Notes: generated by a model not told the origin, from the letters alone. A DNA stretch of 64,000 nt from Candidatus Nitrospira nitrificans (GCF_001458775.1 NZ_CZPZ01000012.1:124001-188000), one strand, 5' to 3'; numbered from the stretch's first letter, positions 8,898 through 17,791 are shown. A program made the numbers and translations.

Positions 8898-9350
8898 TCA
8901 ACGATATTTGGCGAAGCAGATCAAGTCGAGATGGTCATAATGATCGGGAAGAATCGTTTCGGCCTTGTAACCGAGGTTGAGAAAGAATTGAATATTTCTG
9001 GCCGTGCGCAACATGGTACAGGCGTAGAACTTGTGGGCATCGGTTGCCGCTCCTTCGAGCTCGCGGATCAGCGCTTTCCCCACTCCTCGGTGCTGACATT
9101 CGGGACTCACCGACAGGAGCCGGATCACGCAGACGCCGGCCACGGTCCAGAAGCGCACGGAGCCGACAATCGCGCCTCCCGTTTCCGCCACGAAAATATG
9201 TTTCTCTCTGGCGTCTTCTCGCAGGCTCTCGATGGTTTCCGTCGTCCACCCGCTGACTGTGTAGAGGCCGGCATATTCACCGAACGCGGCCTGTTGTACG
9301 TGAAGAAGGGAGGAAAAATCAGCTTCGGTTGCCGGTCGGATGTGAACCAT
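8898..9350 (-). CDS. GNAT family N-acetyltransferase
   Basis: A 150-residue single-domain protein. IRPATEADFSSLLHVQ is the usual N-terminal strand-helix start. The acetyl-CoA pyrophosphate loop is QHRGVGKALI, preceded by the strand VIRLLSVSPE. The C-terminus FFLNLGYKAE matches the last helix-strand of the fold. The substrate cannot be told from sequence. It is convergent with the FGE-like gene and divergent from the macro-domain gene. Confidence 0.82.
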   Translation of the reverse strand: MVHIRPATEADFSSLLHVQQAAFGEYAGLYTVSGWTTETIESLREDAREKHIFVAETGGAIVGSVRFWTVAGVCVIRLLSVSPECQHRGVGKALIRELEGAATDAHKFYACTMLRTARNIQFFLNLGYKAETILPDHYDHLDLICFAKYR

Positions 9351-9504
9351 GACCTGTTTCCAGGAAGAGGAGAAATGAGTTCATCTTCATAAAGGAAGAA
9401 GATGCAATTCGCAAGGATTCCATGTGCCGTCGGAACAGGACGATGAGAGGCATCGCCTGTACCATCACCATGCTTTTCCAACTCTAGGACACGAGGGAGA
9501 TTCC

Positions 9505-9990
9505 ATGCTGAAAGAAGTCACGGGCGATATCTTGCGGACAAAGGCGGAAATAATGGCACACGGTGTGGCTCCGAATGACGGCTTTGCGAACGGCCTCGCG
9601 TTGTCCCTTCGGCAACAATGGCCCGCCATGTACAAAGATTTCAGACATTATTGCCAGACGTTTACGCCGAAGACCGGGGAACTGTGGGCCTGGGCGGGGG
9701 TCGGCGGGGTGCGCATTGTGAGTCTGTTTACGCAAGAACCAGCTCCCAGCCACGGGGCTAAACCGGGGAAAGCCACGATTGAGAACGTGAATCACTGCCT
9801 CAAAGCCTTCGCGAAGTTGATCGAGAGCGAGAAAATCAAGAGCGTGGCGCTTCCCCGCTTGGCAACAGGCGTCGGTGGGCTCGGTTGGAAAGAGATCAAG
9901 CCGTTGATTGAAAAGCATCTCGGCCACTTGTCCGTTCCCATATACGTGTACGCAACCTATCAGCCGGGTGTCCAGGCCACGGAGGGATGA
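9505..9990 (+). CDS. Macro domain protein (putative ADP-ribose binding or hydrolysing)
   Basis: A 161-residue stand-alone macro domain. The ATG at 9505 follows GAGGGAG and gives the family start MLKEVTGDILRTKAEIMAHG, where GDI binds the adenine side. A shortened Asn/Gly-containing loop (VAPNDGFANGLA) and the phosphate loop PRLATGVGGLGWKEI follow. It resembles the small ALC1/YmdB-like group that removes or binds ADP-ribose. The reading frame remains open back to 9424, but that part is not family-like. Confidence 0.82.
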   Translation: MLKEVTGDILRTKAEIMAHGVAPNDGFANGLALSLRQQWPAMYKDFRHYCQTFTPKTGELWAWAGVGGVRIVSLFTQEPAPSHGAKPGKATIENVNHCLKAFAKLIESEKIKSVALPRLATGVGGLGWKEIKPLIEKHLGHLSVPIYVYATYQPGVQATEG

Positions 9991-10024
9991 AGTCTCGTCG
10001 CCCAGTTGAGGAGGCTTGGTCAAT

Positions 10025-10285
10025 GTGAATCGGCGCACGGAGAGCGTCCACATGCGACAAGTTCCGCGAGACCTGCATGACCGGCTGATTGCGCTGCGAA
10101 TTCCGGGCACCTATGTCCGATTCGTCAACCAAGCTTCTGGCCGATGAAGACTATCCGGCACATTCCAGCAAGTTCGACTTTCGGGGCCCCATTCCGATCT
10201 CGGGGCAGAGTTCGGCCGTCTTGCCGTGCATCCCGAGTATCGCCGAATGCAGGGCCGGGAAGCTGCTCATGGACAAGCGGCTTGA
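10025..10285 (+). pseudogene. Possible degenerate GNAT-like fragment
   Basis: One frame starting at GTG 10025 is interrupted by an in-frame TGA at 10145-10147 and then continues to 10285. The second half contains GAEFGRLAVHPEYRRMQG, which looks like strand 4 and the start of the acetyl-CoA loop of a GNAT enzyme. The first half contains IPGTYVRFVNQASGR. I cannot confirm homology. The rest of the 9991-10379 gap holds nothing I can name. Confidence 0.3.
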
Positions 10286-10379
10286 GGCCATCAAAACCGT
10301 TTGCACGGCCACACTCGGCCCCGGTCGTTCTTTCTTGGTCCGCGGGCGGTTTCGGAATCGGCCGGCGGCGTGATGCCCG

Positions 10380-10586
10380 TCACGCAGCTTGGCCGCCGTA
10401 CCGCCGGCGCTCGGGATATGCGGCTCTCCTCGTCTGTGACGTGACGCGCCGATTGTCCCGGATCACATCGTCGATGACCATTCCACAATTGACGCAGCGC
10501 CAACCATGAAAATCAGCCGGCGAACCGGTCTGCACCGCGAAGCTGTCGTCACTGACGGCAAGGCCGTTGCACCGTAGGCAATTCAT
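10380..10586 (-). CDS. Small double-CxxC zinc-ribbon protein
   Basis: A 68-residue protein with two CxxC knuckles, MNCLRCNGLAV at the N-terminus and WRCVNCGMVID in the middle, followed by an Arg-rich tail. A related protein is encoded at 47193-47429, where the same layout MRCKRCGGLMIV and LRCVNCGAMVN is seen. Each probably binds one zinc and may act as a nucleic-acid or protein adaptor, but nothing in the sequence gives the job. Its start overlaps the stop of the upstream gene by 4 bases, so the two are probably co-translated. Confidence 0.65.
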   Translation of the reverse strand: MNCLRCNGLAVSDDSFAVQTGSPADFHGWRCVNCGMVIDDVIRDNRRVTSQTRRAAYPERRRYGGQAA

Positions 10587-10900
10587 CGTTCATCCCCCGG
10601 TCGAATGTCCTTTCCTCTCCGAGGATCAGGCTGCGGAGTTCCGGTAGCGGCGGCGTGCACACGCTGCACTCGCGCGGCTTGCAGCAAGGCTGTCCCATCT
10701 TGGAAACCCATCATGTACCGCCTCAGGACCTCGGGAGGGCACAGTTGATAGGTGTCGGTATGGTTGCTGTTCATCAGCGCATCTCGCAGTCCATCTGCTT
10801 CGGCACGCCACCCCTCGACTTCCGGTTCCGTGCGAGCCTGCGCGGATTGCCGTCGACACCACTCAATGCGAACAGTGATGGGGTCGGATGTATGGTTCAT
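10583..10900 (-). CDS. Uncharacterised 105-residue protein
   Basis: Not recognised. The ATG at 10900 follows GAGGTGAACC, a good ribosome-binding site. The protein is predicted to be soluble and helical: charged N-terminal half, a central segment PPEVLRRYMMGFQDGTALL, and a basic tail. The overlap with the zinc-ribbon gene downstream argues for a shared mRNA and possibly a shared role. Confidence 0.55.
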   Translation of the reverse strand: MNHTSDPITVRIEWCRRQSAQARTEPEVEGWRAEADGLRDALMNSNHTDTYQLCPPEVLRRYMMGFQDGTALLQAARVQRVHAAATGTPQPDPRRGKDIRPGDER

Positions 10901-11483
10901 GGTTCACCTCTTATTAGGTATCCAATCATGTCCTATTCATAACGGCAGCAAGTTGAATGCCATGGCGGACCGAGGCCGAGAACTCCGTTGTAATGGTTCT
11001 CTCGCGCAGTAGCTTCGTACGTAATTATAATGAGTTACGCGATGGAGTAAGGTCGGGGATGACAAGGCCCATGGATAGCGAGTCGCCGCGGCTAGTGGAG
11101 GGGTGAAGGCTAAAGAGATTAGTACTTCATAATAATCCTAGGAATAACCCTAGTTAGATGCCTGGGAATGAGAGCGGAAAGAAAAAGACAGTCTCCAGAC
11201 ATGTGTTCCGGTGGCGACCGGCCGGATCTTCAGTCGAAACGATGCATGGGATCAGAACGGTGTACAACGTGCCGGGCAATGAATTGCATGTGTTCTTGCG
11301 AAACGAGCAATGAGCAAGAGCGTAGGCCTTGGCATTCGATCGGCTGGTTCTACTCCTCGCGGCACGATCGTGTGTGTGCGTGCCTCCTCTGAATCGGGTA
11401 TAGTGGTCGCCGGGGATTCCGGACAAAGATGGTCTCGGACGAGTGAACGAACGCACAATCTATCCAGTGAACCAGGAGTTGAG
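10901..11483. other. Long intergenic region with candidate control sequences
   Basis: No supported gene in 583 bases. A TATAAT at 11026-11031 has no clear -35. The near-palindrome at 11138-11153 is listed separately. An open frame continues upstream from the CBS gene to 11310 but has no family resemblance before 11484. Confidence 0.4.
11138..11153. promoter_or_regulatory. Near-palindrome CTAGGAATAACCCTAG, candidate operator
   Basis: A 16-base inverted repeat (CTAGG...CCTAG) in the region before the four-CBS gene. A similar 16-base site, CTAGGTATATACCCAG, occurs at 48387-48402 in front of the DUF481 gene. The shared size, symmetry and end bases suggest one regulator, possibly of the LuxR type. 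Confidence 0.35.
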
Positions 11484-12320
11484 ATGAGCGAGTTTGGAGG
11501 CGGAGTCGTTAAAGATTTCATGCATCGCTACTTGGAAGTGGTTCCACAAGACACGACGGTTGCGGCCGCGGCTGAGCGGATGGGGGTCAAGCGGATCGGT
11601 TGTCTGTTGGTGGAATCGGATGATCCCACCCGAGGTCCGTTGGGAATTCTGACGGAGATGGATCTTGTGCGGAAAGTGCTCGCGACGGGATCAGACCCCA
11701 CGATCACGATGGTGGATGGTGTGATGGTGAGCCCGATTTTGACGATCCCAGGGGACCGCTCAATGTTGGATGCCAGCCATATGATGGAGACCAACCATGT
11801 GCGTCACCTCTGCGTGGTCGAGGCCGGTGAGATCGTCGGGATCCTGTCGGTGCGGGACCTCGTGCGATCGTTTGTGGATGTGGAGAGCGGCCCCATCTGC
11901 GACCTTGACAAGGTGTACCGCCCGCTGAGCATCTTGATGGCGACCGCGCCCGCGACGATCCCTAGTGACGCGTCTCTGGTTGCGGCTGCCCAGCTGATGC
12001 GCGAAAAGCGGATCGGTTCATTGCTGACGACCGAAGCCGGTGAAACAGTCGGCATCGTGACCGAGCGCGATCTGGTTTGGAAAGCGCTCGCGTCCAACCG
12101 GAACGCAAGCAACACGCACGTCAGCGCCGTGATGAGCTCACCGCTGCTGAGTATCGATGTCAATCGCACGATACGCGATGCCAGCACGGTGATGTCCGAA
12201 CAGGGGGTGCGTCACCTGACCGTGAGGGACAACGGGAAGATCGTCGGGGTACTCTCCGTACGTGACTTAGTGAAAATGGTCTCCGTTCGGGATCGGCCCA
12301 GGTTTCTCGGTCAGACCTAG
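11484..12320 (+). CDS. Four-CBS-domain protein
   Basis: 278 residues arranged as two tandem CBS pairs (Bateman modules), each CBS repeat ending in a GIL-S/T-E-x-D-LV or GVLSVRDLV-type motif: GILTEMDLVRKV, GILSVRDLVRSF, GIVTERDLVWKA and GVLSVRDLVKMV. Such modules bind adenine nucleotides and usually regulate a partner. No catalytic domain is attached. The ATG at 11484 is preceded by AGGAG at 6 bases and starts just before the first CBS repeat. The stop codon TAG overlaps a short repeat-like sequence. Confidence 0.85.
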   Translation: MSEFGGGVVKDFMHRYLEVVPQDTTVAAAAERMGVKRIGCLLVESDDPTRGPLGILTEMDLVRKVLATGSDPTITMVDGVMVSPILTIPGDRSMLDASHMMETNHVRHLCVVEAGEIVGILSVRDLVRSFVDVESGPICDLDKVYRPLSILMATAPATIPSDASLVAAAQLMREKRIGSLLTTEAGETVGIVTERDLVWKALASNRNASNTHVSAVMSSPLLSIDVNRTIRDASTVMSEQGVRHLTVRDNGKIVGVLSVRDLVKMVSVRDRPRFLGQT

Positions 12321-12339
12321 CAGGTTGTTGAACAATCTG
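12318..12339. repeat. Possible truncated copy of the intergenic repeat
   Basis: TAGCAGGTTGTTGAACAATC resembles the end of the element at 33903-34026, which read on the reverse strand begins TTAGCGGGGACGTTGAAAAA. Only about 20 bases match, so this may be chance or a decayed fragment. It begins inside the CBS gene stop codon. Confidence 0.25.
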
Positions 12340-12426
12340 TCGGCTTGTTCTGGCGCCGCTCAGGCGGAGCGTCATGCGTCAACGGCCGACTGTCAACCGA
12401 GCCAGCTTTTCGGGCATCTTCCTGCT

Positions 12427-12708
12427 ATGTCAAACAAACTGCGTCGCGCTTCAGATTTTCCCAAAGCAGCGGTTGACGCGCTGCAGCGCGGGGATTTGAT
12501 CGAGGCGATCAAGGTCGTCCGCCAGGAACGGCATATCGGTTTCAACGAGGCCAAAGGAGAGGTGGAGGTGTATCTCGCTTCCCAGCCGGCCCTCAAGAAG
12601 AAGATGGATCAGGTCCTCGTCACGGCGAAACAGAGATTTATCCGTTGGATGGTCGGATTTCTGGTGCTTGCGGCCGGTGTCGCCTTGTTCGTGATGCGGG
12701 GGCAATGA
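12427..12708 (+). CDS. Small tail-anchored protein with an L7/L12-like helix pair
   Basis: 93 residues. The soluble part (about 1-65) contains LQRGDLIEAIKVVRQE followed by FNEAKGEVEVYL, which resembles the AIKVVRE...GLxEAK pattern of the ribosomal L7/L12 C-terminal domain. A single hydrophobic helix follows (about 70-88), then a short basic/polar tail. A paralogue with the same layout lies at 16258-16533. The ribosome-binding site is weak. The function is unknown; the fold suggests a membrane-tethered protein-binding module. Confidence 0.65.
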   Translation: MSNKLRRASDFPKAAVDALQRGDLIEAIKVVRQERHIGFNEAKGEVEVYLASQPALKKKMDQVLVTAKQRFIRWMVGFLVLAAGVALFVMRGQ

Positions 12709-13064
12709 ATGAGCCATCACAACGATGAATGTCAGCGACCGGTCCCTGGGAATCGTCTTTCATTCATTCCGCCGATCCTTGTGATTCCGTCGACTGGCCC
12801 CAGTCATGAAAAGATGACGGTTTCACCTCGGTGTAGATCGCGGCCTATTACGACTTGCGAAAGATCTCCGTGGGAAAGTCCTTCCTGTCGGAAGAATTTG
12901 CCCGAGAAATGATCGTGGTGAGAACTGCACCATGCTGAGGTGTGATGTTCAACCGTTTCACTTCTAAGCCTTCAAATCAATCGGAAAGACACTCAGGCAG
13001 ACAAACATGGTCCGCCTTATCGCATGGCAGGCGACGGGCTTCGTTGGTTGATGGAGGTGTGTCG
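12709..13064. other. Intergenic region without a recognised gene
   Basis: Short open frames only. A reverse-strand stretch near 12825-12915 reads HFSGKFFRQEGLSHGDLSQV in one frame, which may be a gene remnant, but I cannot assign it. Confidence 0.3.
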
Positions 13065-13655
13065 ATGTGGCGATATGGCAAAGTGAAGGCGCACATTGGT
13101 CTTGGTCTGGTCTTATGCTCGTTGTTGGGAGTGGAGGCGGTGTCGGCCAAGGTACAGGTCTTGCCGGAGACGACGTTGCTGGTGGAGGGAAAGGAGGCAA
13201 AGAAGATCACCGGACAAAGCGGCCTCCTGCGCCATCCTGTCGTGAAAGGGCTGCTTGCGGCGTTCGAGCGGGCGGAAGCGGCGCTGGGAAAAGAAGACGT
13301 GGACGAGCTCATGCAGTTTTATGCCTCGACCTACGACTATCATGGATTGAAAGCGGGCGATGTCCGTCGGGTATGGGGAGAGGTGTTCGAACATTATCGG
13401 GCTGTGGAATCCCTGCATTTGTTTTCCGATATCAAGGTCACGCAGATGAATGATGAAGTTCGCGTGGAAGTGACCTGCACGGGAGGACTGTACGGCACCG
13501 ATGAGCGCACAGGGAATCGCGTGACACTCGACAGTTGGTTTCGTGAAGTTCACTATCTGGTGAAAGAGGGTGATGCCTGGCGGTTTCTTGGCAATGCCGG
13601 AGAGGTGCCGGCCGGCGCTCCCTTCTCATCCGCGCCCCATCACCCGCTGTTTTGA
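13065..13655 (+). CDS. Secreted NTF2/SnoaL-like protein
   Basis: 196 residues. The ATG at 13065 follows GGAGGT at 7 bases and begins a signal peptide cleaved near VEAVSA-KV; the frame is open to 12942 but that part is not protein-like. Residues about 70-175 look like an NTF2-like fold of the type fused to other periplasmic proteins: AFERAEAALGKEDVDELMQF, then YDYHGLKAGDVRRVW, strands VRVEVTCTGGL and a last strand WRFLGNAGE. Such domains bind small ligands or dimerise. No active site can be named. Confidence 0.65.
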   Translation: MWRYGKVKAHIGLGLVLCSLLGVEAVSAKVQVLPETTLLVEGKEAKKITGQSGLLRHPVVKGLLAAFERAEAALGKEDVDELMQFYASTYDYHGLKAGDVRRVWGEVFEHYRAVESLHLFSDIKVTQMNDEVRVEVTCTGGLYGTDERTGNRVTLDSWFREVHYLVKEGDAWRFLGNAGEVPAGAPFSSAPHHPLF

Positions 13656-13777
13656 TTATCCGTGGCGAGACTTAGCAGGCTGCGGCGAGCCATGATCGTC
13701 GGCATGGCGGCGAAGAGCAAAAGACACCGGGTGACTCTCAACTTGACAATTGATTCCTGAGTGGAGGAAATAACCGC

Positions 13778-14371
13778 ATGATAGATGCGGGCCGTTTCTA
13801 TGAAATGCAGGCGCTGAAGTATCTTGACGCTCGAGATCGATCCCGTGTGGGAGTCGAGATCGTTGAGCATTGGGCAAGATCGCTACCTTTTGGCGCGTCC
13901 GTCATCGAAATCGCCTGCGGCGGAGGGTATCCCATTACACAGGTCCTGGTGGAATCTGGGCTCGCGGTATGGGCGATCGATACGTCCCCCACATTGCTGA
14001 GGCAATTTCGATTACGTTTTCCCACGGTTCCCACGCAATGCGCGTCGGCCCTGAACAGTGACTACTTTGGACGGACATTCGAGGCGGTCATCTCGATCGG
14101 CCTCGTGTTTCTTCTTCGCGAGGACGAGCAGCTGGCCTTCATCCGTCGTGTATCGGAGATCCTCGAGCCGCGAGGGCATTTTCTCTTCACGGCGCCTGTC
14201 GAAACAGGAACGTGGCAGGACGTCACAACTGGTCTCGAATGTTGGTCACTCGGTCGAATCGCGTACACTCGCGCTCTCGAGCGCGTAGGCCTTCGCGTGA
14301 TCCGCACGCATGTCGATGAAGGCGAAAACAACTACTATGAAGCCGAAAAGATTGGCGGAGCTGCCTGGTGA
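13778..14371 (+). CDS. Class I SAM-dependent methyltransferase
   Basis: 197 residues with the Rossmann-fold methyltransferase order. Motif I is VIEIACGGGYPITQ (residues about 42-55), the acidic end of strand 2 is VWAIDTSP, and motif IV is FEAVISIGLVFLL. LEPRGHFLFTAP is the post-III segment. The substrate is unknown; the size fits a small-molecule enzyme. The start follows GAGTGGAGG about 10 bases upstream. It stands alone, convergent with the aldehyde dehydrogenase. Confidence 0.82.
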   Translation: MIDAGRFYEMQALKYLDARDRSRVGVEIVEHWARSLPFGASVIEIACGGGYPITQVLVESGLAVWAIDTSPTLLRQFRLRFPTVPTQCASALNSDYFGRTFEAVISIGLVFLLREDEQLAFIRRVSEILEPRGHFLFTAPVETGTWQDVTTGLECWSLGRIAYTRALERVGLRVIRTHVDEGENNYYEAEKIGGAAW

Positions 14372-14548
14372 GACGAGCCCCTCCTGTCTGGGAGAGCAGG
14401 TTTGTCGTCAGCGACAGATCAACATGTCCAACCTTCCGCACAACAACTCGAATGCCGTGACCACAGCCGGGTTGCGCTTGTGCGAGTCGTATCGTCCATT
14501 ACGAGTCAATGGACATGATGTGTGCCGCACTGCAAGTGCTTCACTGCG

Positions 14549-16054
14549 TCACAGCCGCACGGTGACGGCCTTCACCTCGGTGTAGAGCTCCAATGCGTCA
14601 TGGCCCATTTCCCGCCCCCAGCCAGATTGTTTATAGCCGCCGAACGGCAGCGCCGCGTCGAAGATGTTGTAGCAGTTGATCCAGACCGAGCCGGCCCGCA
14701 GCTCAGCCGCGATGCGGTGGGCCTTGCCGATGTCGCGAGTCCATACCGCCGCGGCCAATCCATAGATGGAGTCGTTCGCCGCGGGAAGCACTTCGTCGAG
14801 ATCGGTGAACGGCACGGCACAGACGACCGGGCCGAAGATTTCCTCTTGCATGACCTTCATGTCTTGCTTGGTGTCGACGAGGACGGTCGGCTCCACAAAG
14901 TAACCCCTGTTTCCGAGTTTGCGTCCCCCTGCCATGGCCTTGGCACCATCGGAGAATCCTGCCTCGAGGTAGCCGAGCACGCGCCGTTGTTGTTCGTCCG
15001 AGACGAGCGGACCCATTTGGGTGGCGGGATCCATGCCCGGCCCGACCTTGATCTTCTTCGCGTTTGCCGCCACACCCTCAACGACCTTGTCGAAGATGCC
15101 CTTTTCGACGAATAGGCGGGAACCAGCGCAACAACATTGGCCTTGGTTGAAGAAAATCGCGCTGGCCACTCCGGGGATACAGGCTTCCACGTCAGTGTCT
15201 TGGCACACAATGTTGGGCGACTTTCCTCCTAACTCCAATGACACTTTTTTTAGATTTCCTGCCGCCGCGCCAAGGATAAGCTTTCCCACCTCCGTGGATC
15301 CGGTGAAGGCCACTTTATCGACATTCGGGTGGGCCGCCAGGGCTGCTCCGGCGGTCTCGCCGAACCCAGGCACGATGTTGACGACGCCGTCCGGGAATCC
15401 CGCTTCACAGATCAGTTCACCCAGCCGCAAGGCCGACAGCGGGGTCTGCTCGGCCGGCTTCAAGACCACGGTGCAGCCAGCGGCCAGGGCTGGTCCGAGC
15501 TTCCACGCCGCCATCAGCAGTGGAAAGTTCCAGGGGATGATTTGAGCCACCACCCCCACCGGCTCCCGGAGTGTGTAGGCCAGGTACTGGGTACCCGGGG
15601 TGTAAGGCACTGAGATGGGGATCGTGGTTCCTTCGATTTTCGTCGCCCACCCCGCCATGTATCGGAACAGGTCTATAGCCAGCGGTACATCCGCCATGCG
15701 GGCCACGCCGACCGGCTTCCCATTGTCCAGTGACTCAAGTTGAGCGAATTCTTCTGCATGGGATTCCACCAAGTCAGCCAGTTTCCAGATCAGCCGGCCA
15801 CGTTCAGAAGCGGTGAGCCTACGCCAGGGGCCGCTCTCGAAGGCATTCCGCGCCGCGGTGACGGCACGGTTCACATCGGCACGATCCCCTTCGGCCACTT
15901 GAGCGAGGACGTCGCCGGTGGCGGGATTGTAGGTGGCAAACGTTTTTCCCGACGTGGCGTCGAGCCATCGACCACCGATCAGCATCGTGCGAGGCGCGCC
16001 GACAAACGATCGGACTTGTTCGTGTAAAGAGATCTGCTCAGTGACGGGTGTCAT
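14549..16054 (-). CDS. NAD(P)-dependent aldehyde dehydrogenase
   Basis: 501 residues, standard ALDH length. In order: IGGRWLDATSGKTF, the N-terminal cofactor domain with IIPWNFPLLMAAWKLGPALA, KPAEQTPLSALRLGEL, the glycine motif FTGSTEVGKLI, the general-base Glu in VSLELGGKSPNIV, the catalytic Cys in FNQGQCCCAGSRLFV, and EEIFGPVV near the end. It resembles the phenylacetaldehyde/broad-range ALDH group. The ATG at 16054 was chosen because AGGAGG lies 6 bases upstream; the ATG at 16060 would leave no spacing. No dehydrogenase partner is adjacent. Confidence 0.92.
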   Translation of the reverse strand: MTPVTEQISLHEQVRSFVGAPRTMLIGGRWLDATSGKTFATYNPATGDVLAQVAEGDRADVNRAVTAARNAFESGPWRRLTASERGRLIWKLADLVESHAEEFAQLESLDNGKPVGVARMADVPLAIDLFRYMAGWATKIEGTTIPISVPYTPGTQYLAYTLREPVGVVAQIIPWNFPLLMAAWKLGPALAAGCTVVLKPAEQTPLSALRLGELICEAGFPDGVVNIVPGFGETAGAALAAHPNVDKVAFTGSTEVGKLILGAAAGNLKKVSLELGGKSPNIVCQDTDVEACIPGVASAIFFNQGQCCCAGSRLFVEKGIFDKVVEGVAANAKKIKVGPGMDPATQMGPLVSDEQQRRVLGYLEAGFSDGAKAMAGGRKLGNRGYFVEPTVLVDTKQDMKVMQEEIFGPVVCAVPFTDLDEVLPAANDSIYGLAAAVWTRDIGKAHRIAAELRAGSVWINCYNIFDAALPFGGYKQSGWGREMGHDALELYTEVKAVTVRL

Positions 16055-16257
16055 GATCATCCTCCTCTTCAAGGCCTCAATGAGTATGAGGTGCGTGGGG
16101 TTTGGACGGCACACGCTCATTATAATAGAGGAATCGGCCGGGGGAAAATCCAGGTCTCGGCATCCATGCGTCTCGCTCAGGCACGGTGGAAATCAGGAAG
16201 ACGCGCGGCCGTCTTTTCTGGTAGACTCTGCCGGTCACAATGACGGAGGAATGAAGA

Positions 16258-16533
16258 GTGGCATACGATCTTCCCAGGAAGGCATTGGAGGCGCTGTCGC
16301 AAGGCGATCGCAACAAAGCGGTCGAACAGGTTCAGCTTGAGGGGAACATGAGTCGGGAGGACGCCAGGGAATTGGTTGCGACCTACATCTTCTCAGACCC
16401 TTCTCTGCAAGCGACAATGAGACTGAAAGAGGCCAAAGCGGAGACCAAATGGGGCCTCATGCGTTGGTTGATCCTGTTGCAAGCAATCGTCGTCGCGATC
16501 GGATACTTCCTCTTTTTCCACAATCAATGGTGA
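16258..16533 (+). CDS. Small tail-anchored protein, paralogue of the 12427 gene
   Basis: 91 residues from a GTG start behind GGAGGAATGA. The N-terminal part LPRKALEALSQGDRNKAVEQVQLE and SREDARELVATYI repeats the L7/L12-like helix pattern of the 12427 protein. A hydrophobic helix (about residues 68-86) and a short polar tail end it, so the topology is probably N-in with a C-terminal anchor. It lies between the divergent ALDH gene and an Na/Ca exchanger gene. Confidence 0.6.
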   Translation: MAYDLPRKALEALSQGDRNKAVEQVQLEGNMSREDARELVATYIFSDPSLQATMRLKEAKAETKWGLMRWLILLQAIVVAIGYFLFFHNQW

Positions 16534-16640
16534 GCGAGCCTCGGGCGGGAGGGTGACCGACCGTCGCTGACCCGCTGGTTCGGCGCATCCCCCGCTAGCG
16601 CTCTGAGTTCTGTTGCTCTGGCCCATCCGGAGACACGAGC

Positions 16641-17657
16641 ATGTTCCTCCCGTGGCTTTTCTTCGTCGTCTCCGCCGCCGCGATTGTCTTCGCGGGGACG
16701 AAACTCTCACGCTATGGTGATCAGATTGCCGAGCTGACCGGCTTGGGGCGATTGTGGATCGGCGTCGTGTTGATGGCCGCCGCCACGTCCCTTCCGGAAG
16801 TCTTTACCACGATGAGCGCCGGCTGGATCGATGCGCCCGACCTGGCGGCCGGCAACCTCTTCGGGGCCGGGATGAGCAACATGCTGACGCTTGGGCTGAT
16901 CGATCTCCTGTACCGTCAGAAGCGGGTTTGGCAGCAGGCGGCCTTGGGGCATACGTTGACGGCAACGCTTGCCATGGTGCTGACGGCCCTCGCGGCGTTT
17001 TTCGTGCTCTTGCGGATCGAGGTTGTCCATCTCGGCGTGGGCTTTGAGAGCGTGATGCTCCTGATCCTCTATGTGTTAGGGATGAGGCTGGTGTTTCGGC
17101 AAGAGGACATGGCGCGCCGTCAACTCGAACACAAAGTCGTCGTGGAGGGCATGGCTGAGAAGCCGGGCTCCGACGGAAGCCGACGCGATGAGCTCCGTCG
17201 GGCCGTCAGAGGGTTCTCCGTCGGTGCCCTCGTCTTGCTGATCGCGGCCCCCGCTTTGGCCTGGTCGGCTGAGCGGATCGCGGAGGAAAGCGGTATTACC
17301 GCGACCTTTATCGGAACGTCACTGGTTGCCATCACCACCTCATTGCCGGAGCTGGTGGTCTCGATTTCCGCCGTCCGATTGGGCGCATTCGATTTGGCGG
17401 TCGGCAATCTGTTCGGCAGCAATGCCTTCAACATGGCGGCGTTCTTCTTTGCCGATCTGGCCTATCGCGGGGGAGGGTTATTGAGCGCCGTGAGTTCAAC
17501 GCATGCGCTCACGGCTTTGTGGTCGATCATTATGATGAACATCGGGCTGATGGGGATCATTTATCGGGCGGAACGACGGTTCATGCTCATTGAGCCGGAT
17601 AGCCTCTTGATGATCGGCATCTACGTCTTGGGGCTTTGGCTTCTCTTCAACGGGTAA
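16641..17657 (+). CDS. Sodium/calcium exchanger family transporter (YrbG-like)
   Basis: 338 residues with about ten membrane helices and two inverted alpha repeats. The first carries AAATSLPEVFTTMSA and GNLFGAGMSN; the second carries AITTSLPELVVSISA and GNLFGSNAFN. These Glu-containing repeats form the cation sites in the CaCA family. A charged loop (about residues 160-190) separates the halves, as usual. It probably exports calcium or exchanges it with sodium or protons at the inner membrane. A P-type cation ATPase gene follows on the same strand, so the two may share a role in divalent cation control. Confidence 0.88.
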   Translation: MFLPWLFFVVSAAAIVFAGTKLSRYGDQIAELTGLGRLWIGVVLMAAATSLPEVFTTMSAGWIDAPDLAAGNLFGAGMSNMLTLGLIDLLYRQKRVWQQAALGHTLTATLAMVLTALAAFFVLLRIEVVHLGVGFESVMLLILYVLGMRLVFRQEDMARRQLEHKVVVEGMAEKPGSDGSRRDELRRAVRGFSVGALVLLIAAPALAWSAERIAEESGITATFIGTSLVAITTSLPELVVSISAVRLGAFDLAVGNLFGSNAFNMAAFFFADLAYRGGGLLSAVSSTHALTALWSIIMMNIGLMGIIYRAERRFMLIEPDSLLMIGIYVLGLWLLFNG

Positions 17658-17711
17658 CCAGAACTCAACCGACAACTCCTCGCGTACTTCCACCTTCTTT
17701 GTGTTGCATTT

Positions 17712-17750
17712 GACCACTATGGTCCTTTACCGACGTGGCATCACGCCACA
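17712..17750. promoter_or_regulatory. Two inverted repeats upstream of the sigma-54-like promoter
   Basis: GACCA-CTA-TGGTC (17712-17724) and GTGGC-ATCAC-GCCAC (17735-17749). They lie about 70-105 bases before the start site predicted from the -24/-12 element at 17792, which is where enhancer-binding activators usually bind. Confidence 0.35.
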
Positions 17751-17791
17751 GTGACCGGCGTAAGGAGGTCTGAATAGTCGAATGCTACGCA

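Noticed and set aside
11020-11035. TATAAT as a sigma-70 promoter for the four-CBS gene
   Set aside because: No acceptable -35 lies 16-18 bases upstream, and it is more than 450 bases from the start codon.
12825-12915. Reverse-strand peptide HFSGKFFRQEGLSHGDLSQV as a gene remnant, and a short match to the end of the ALDH gene
   Set aside because: The match to the ALDH end is about 15 bases and the peptide has no recognised family, so chance is likely.
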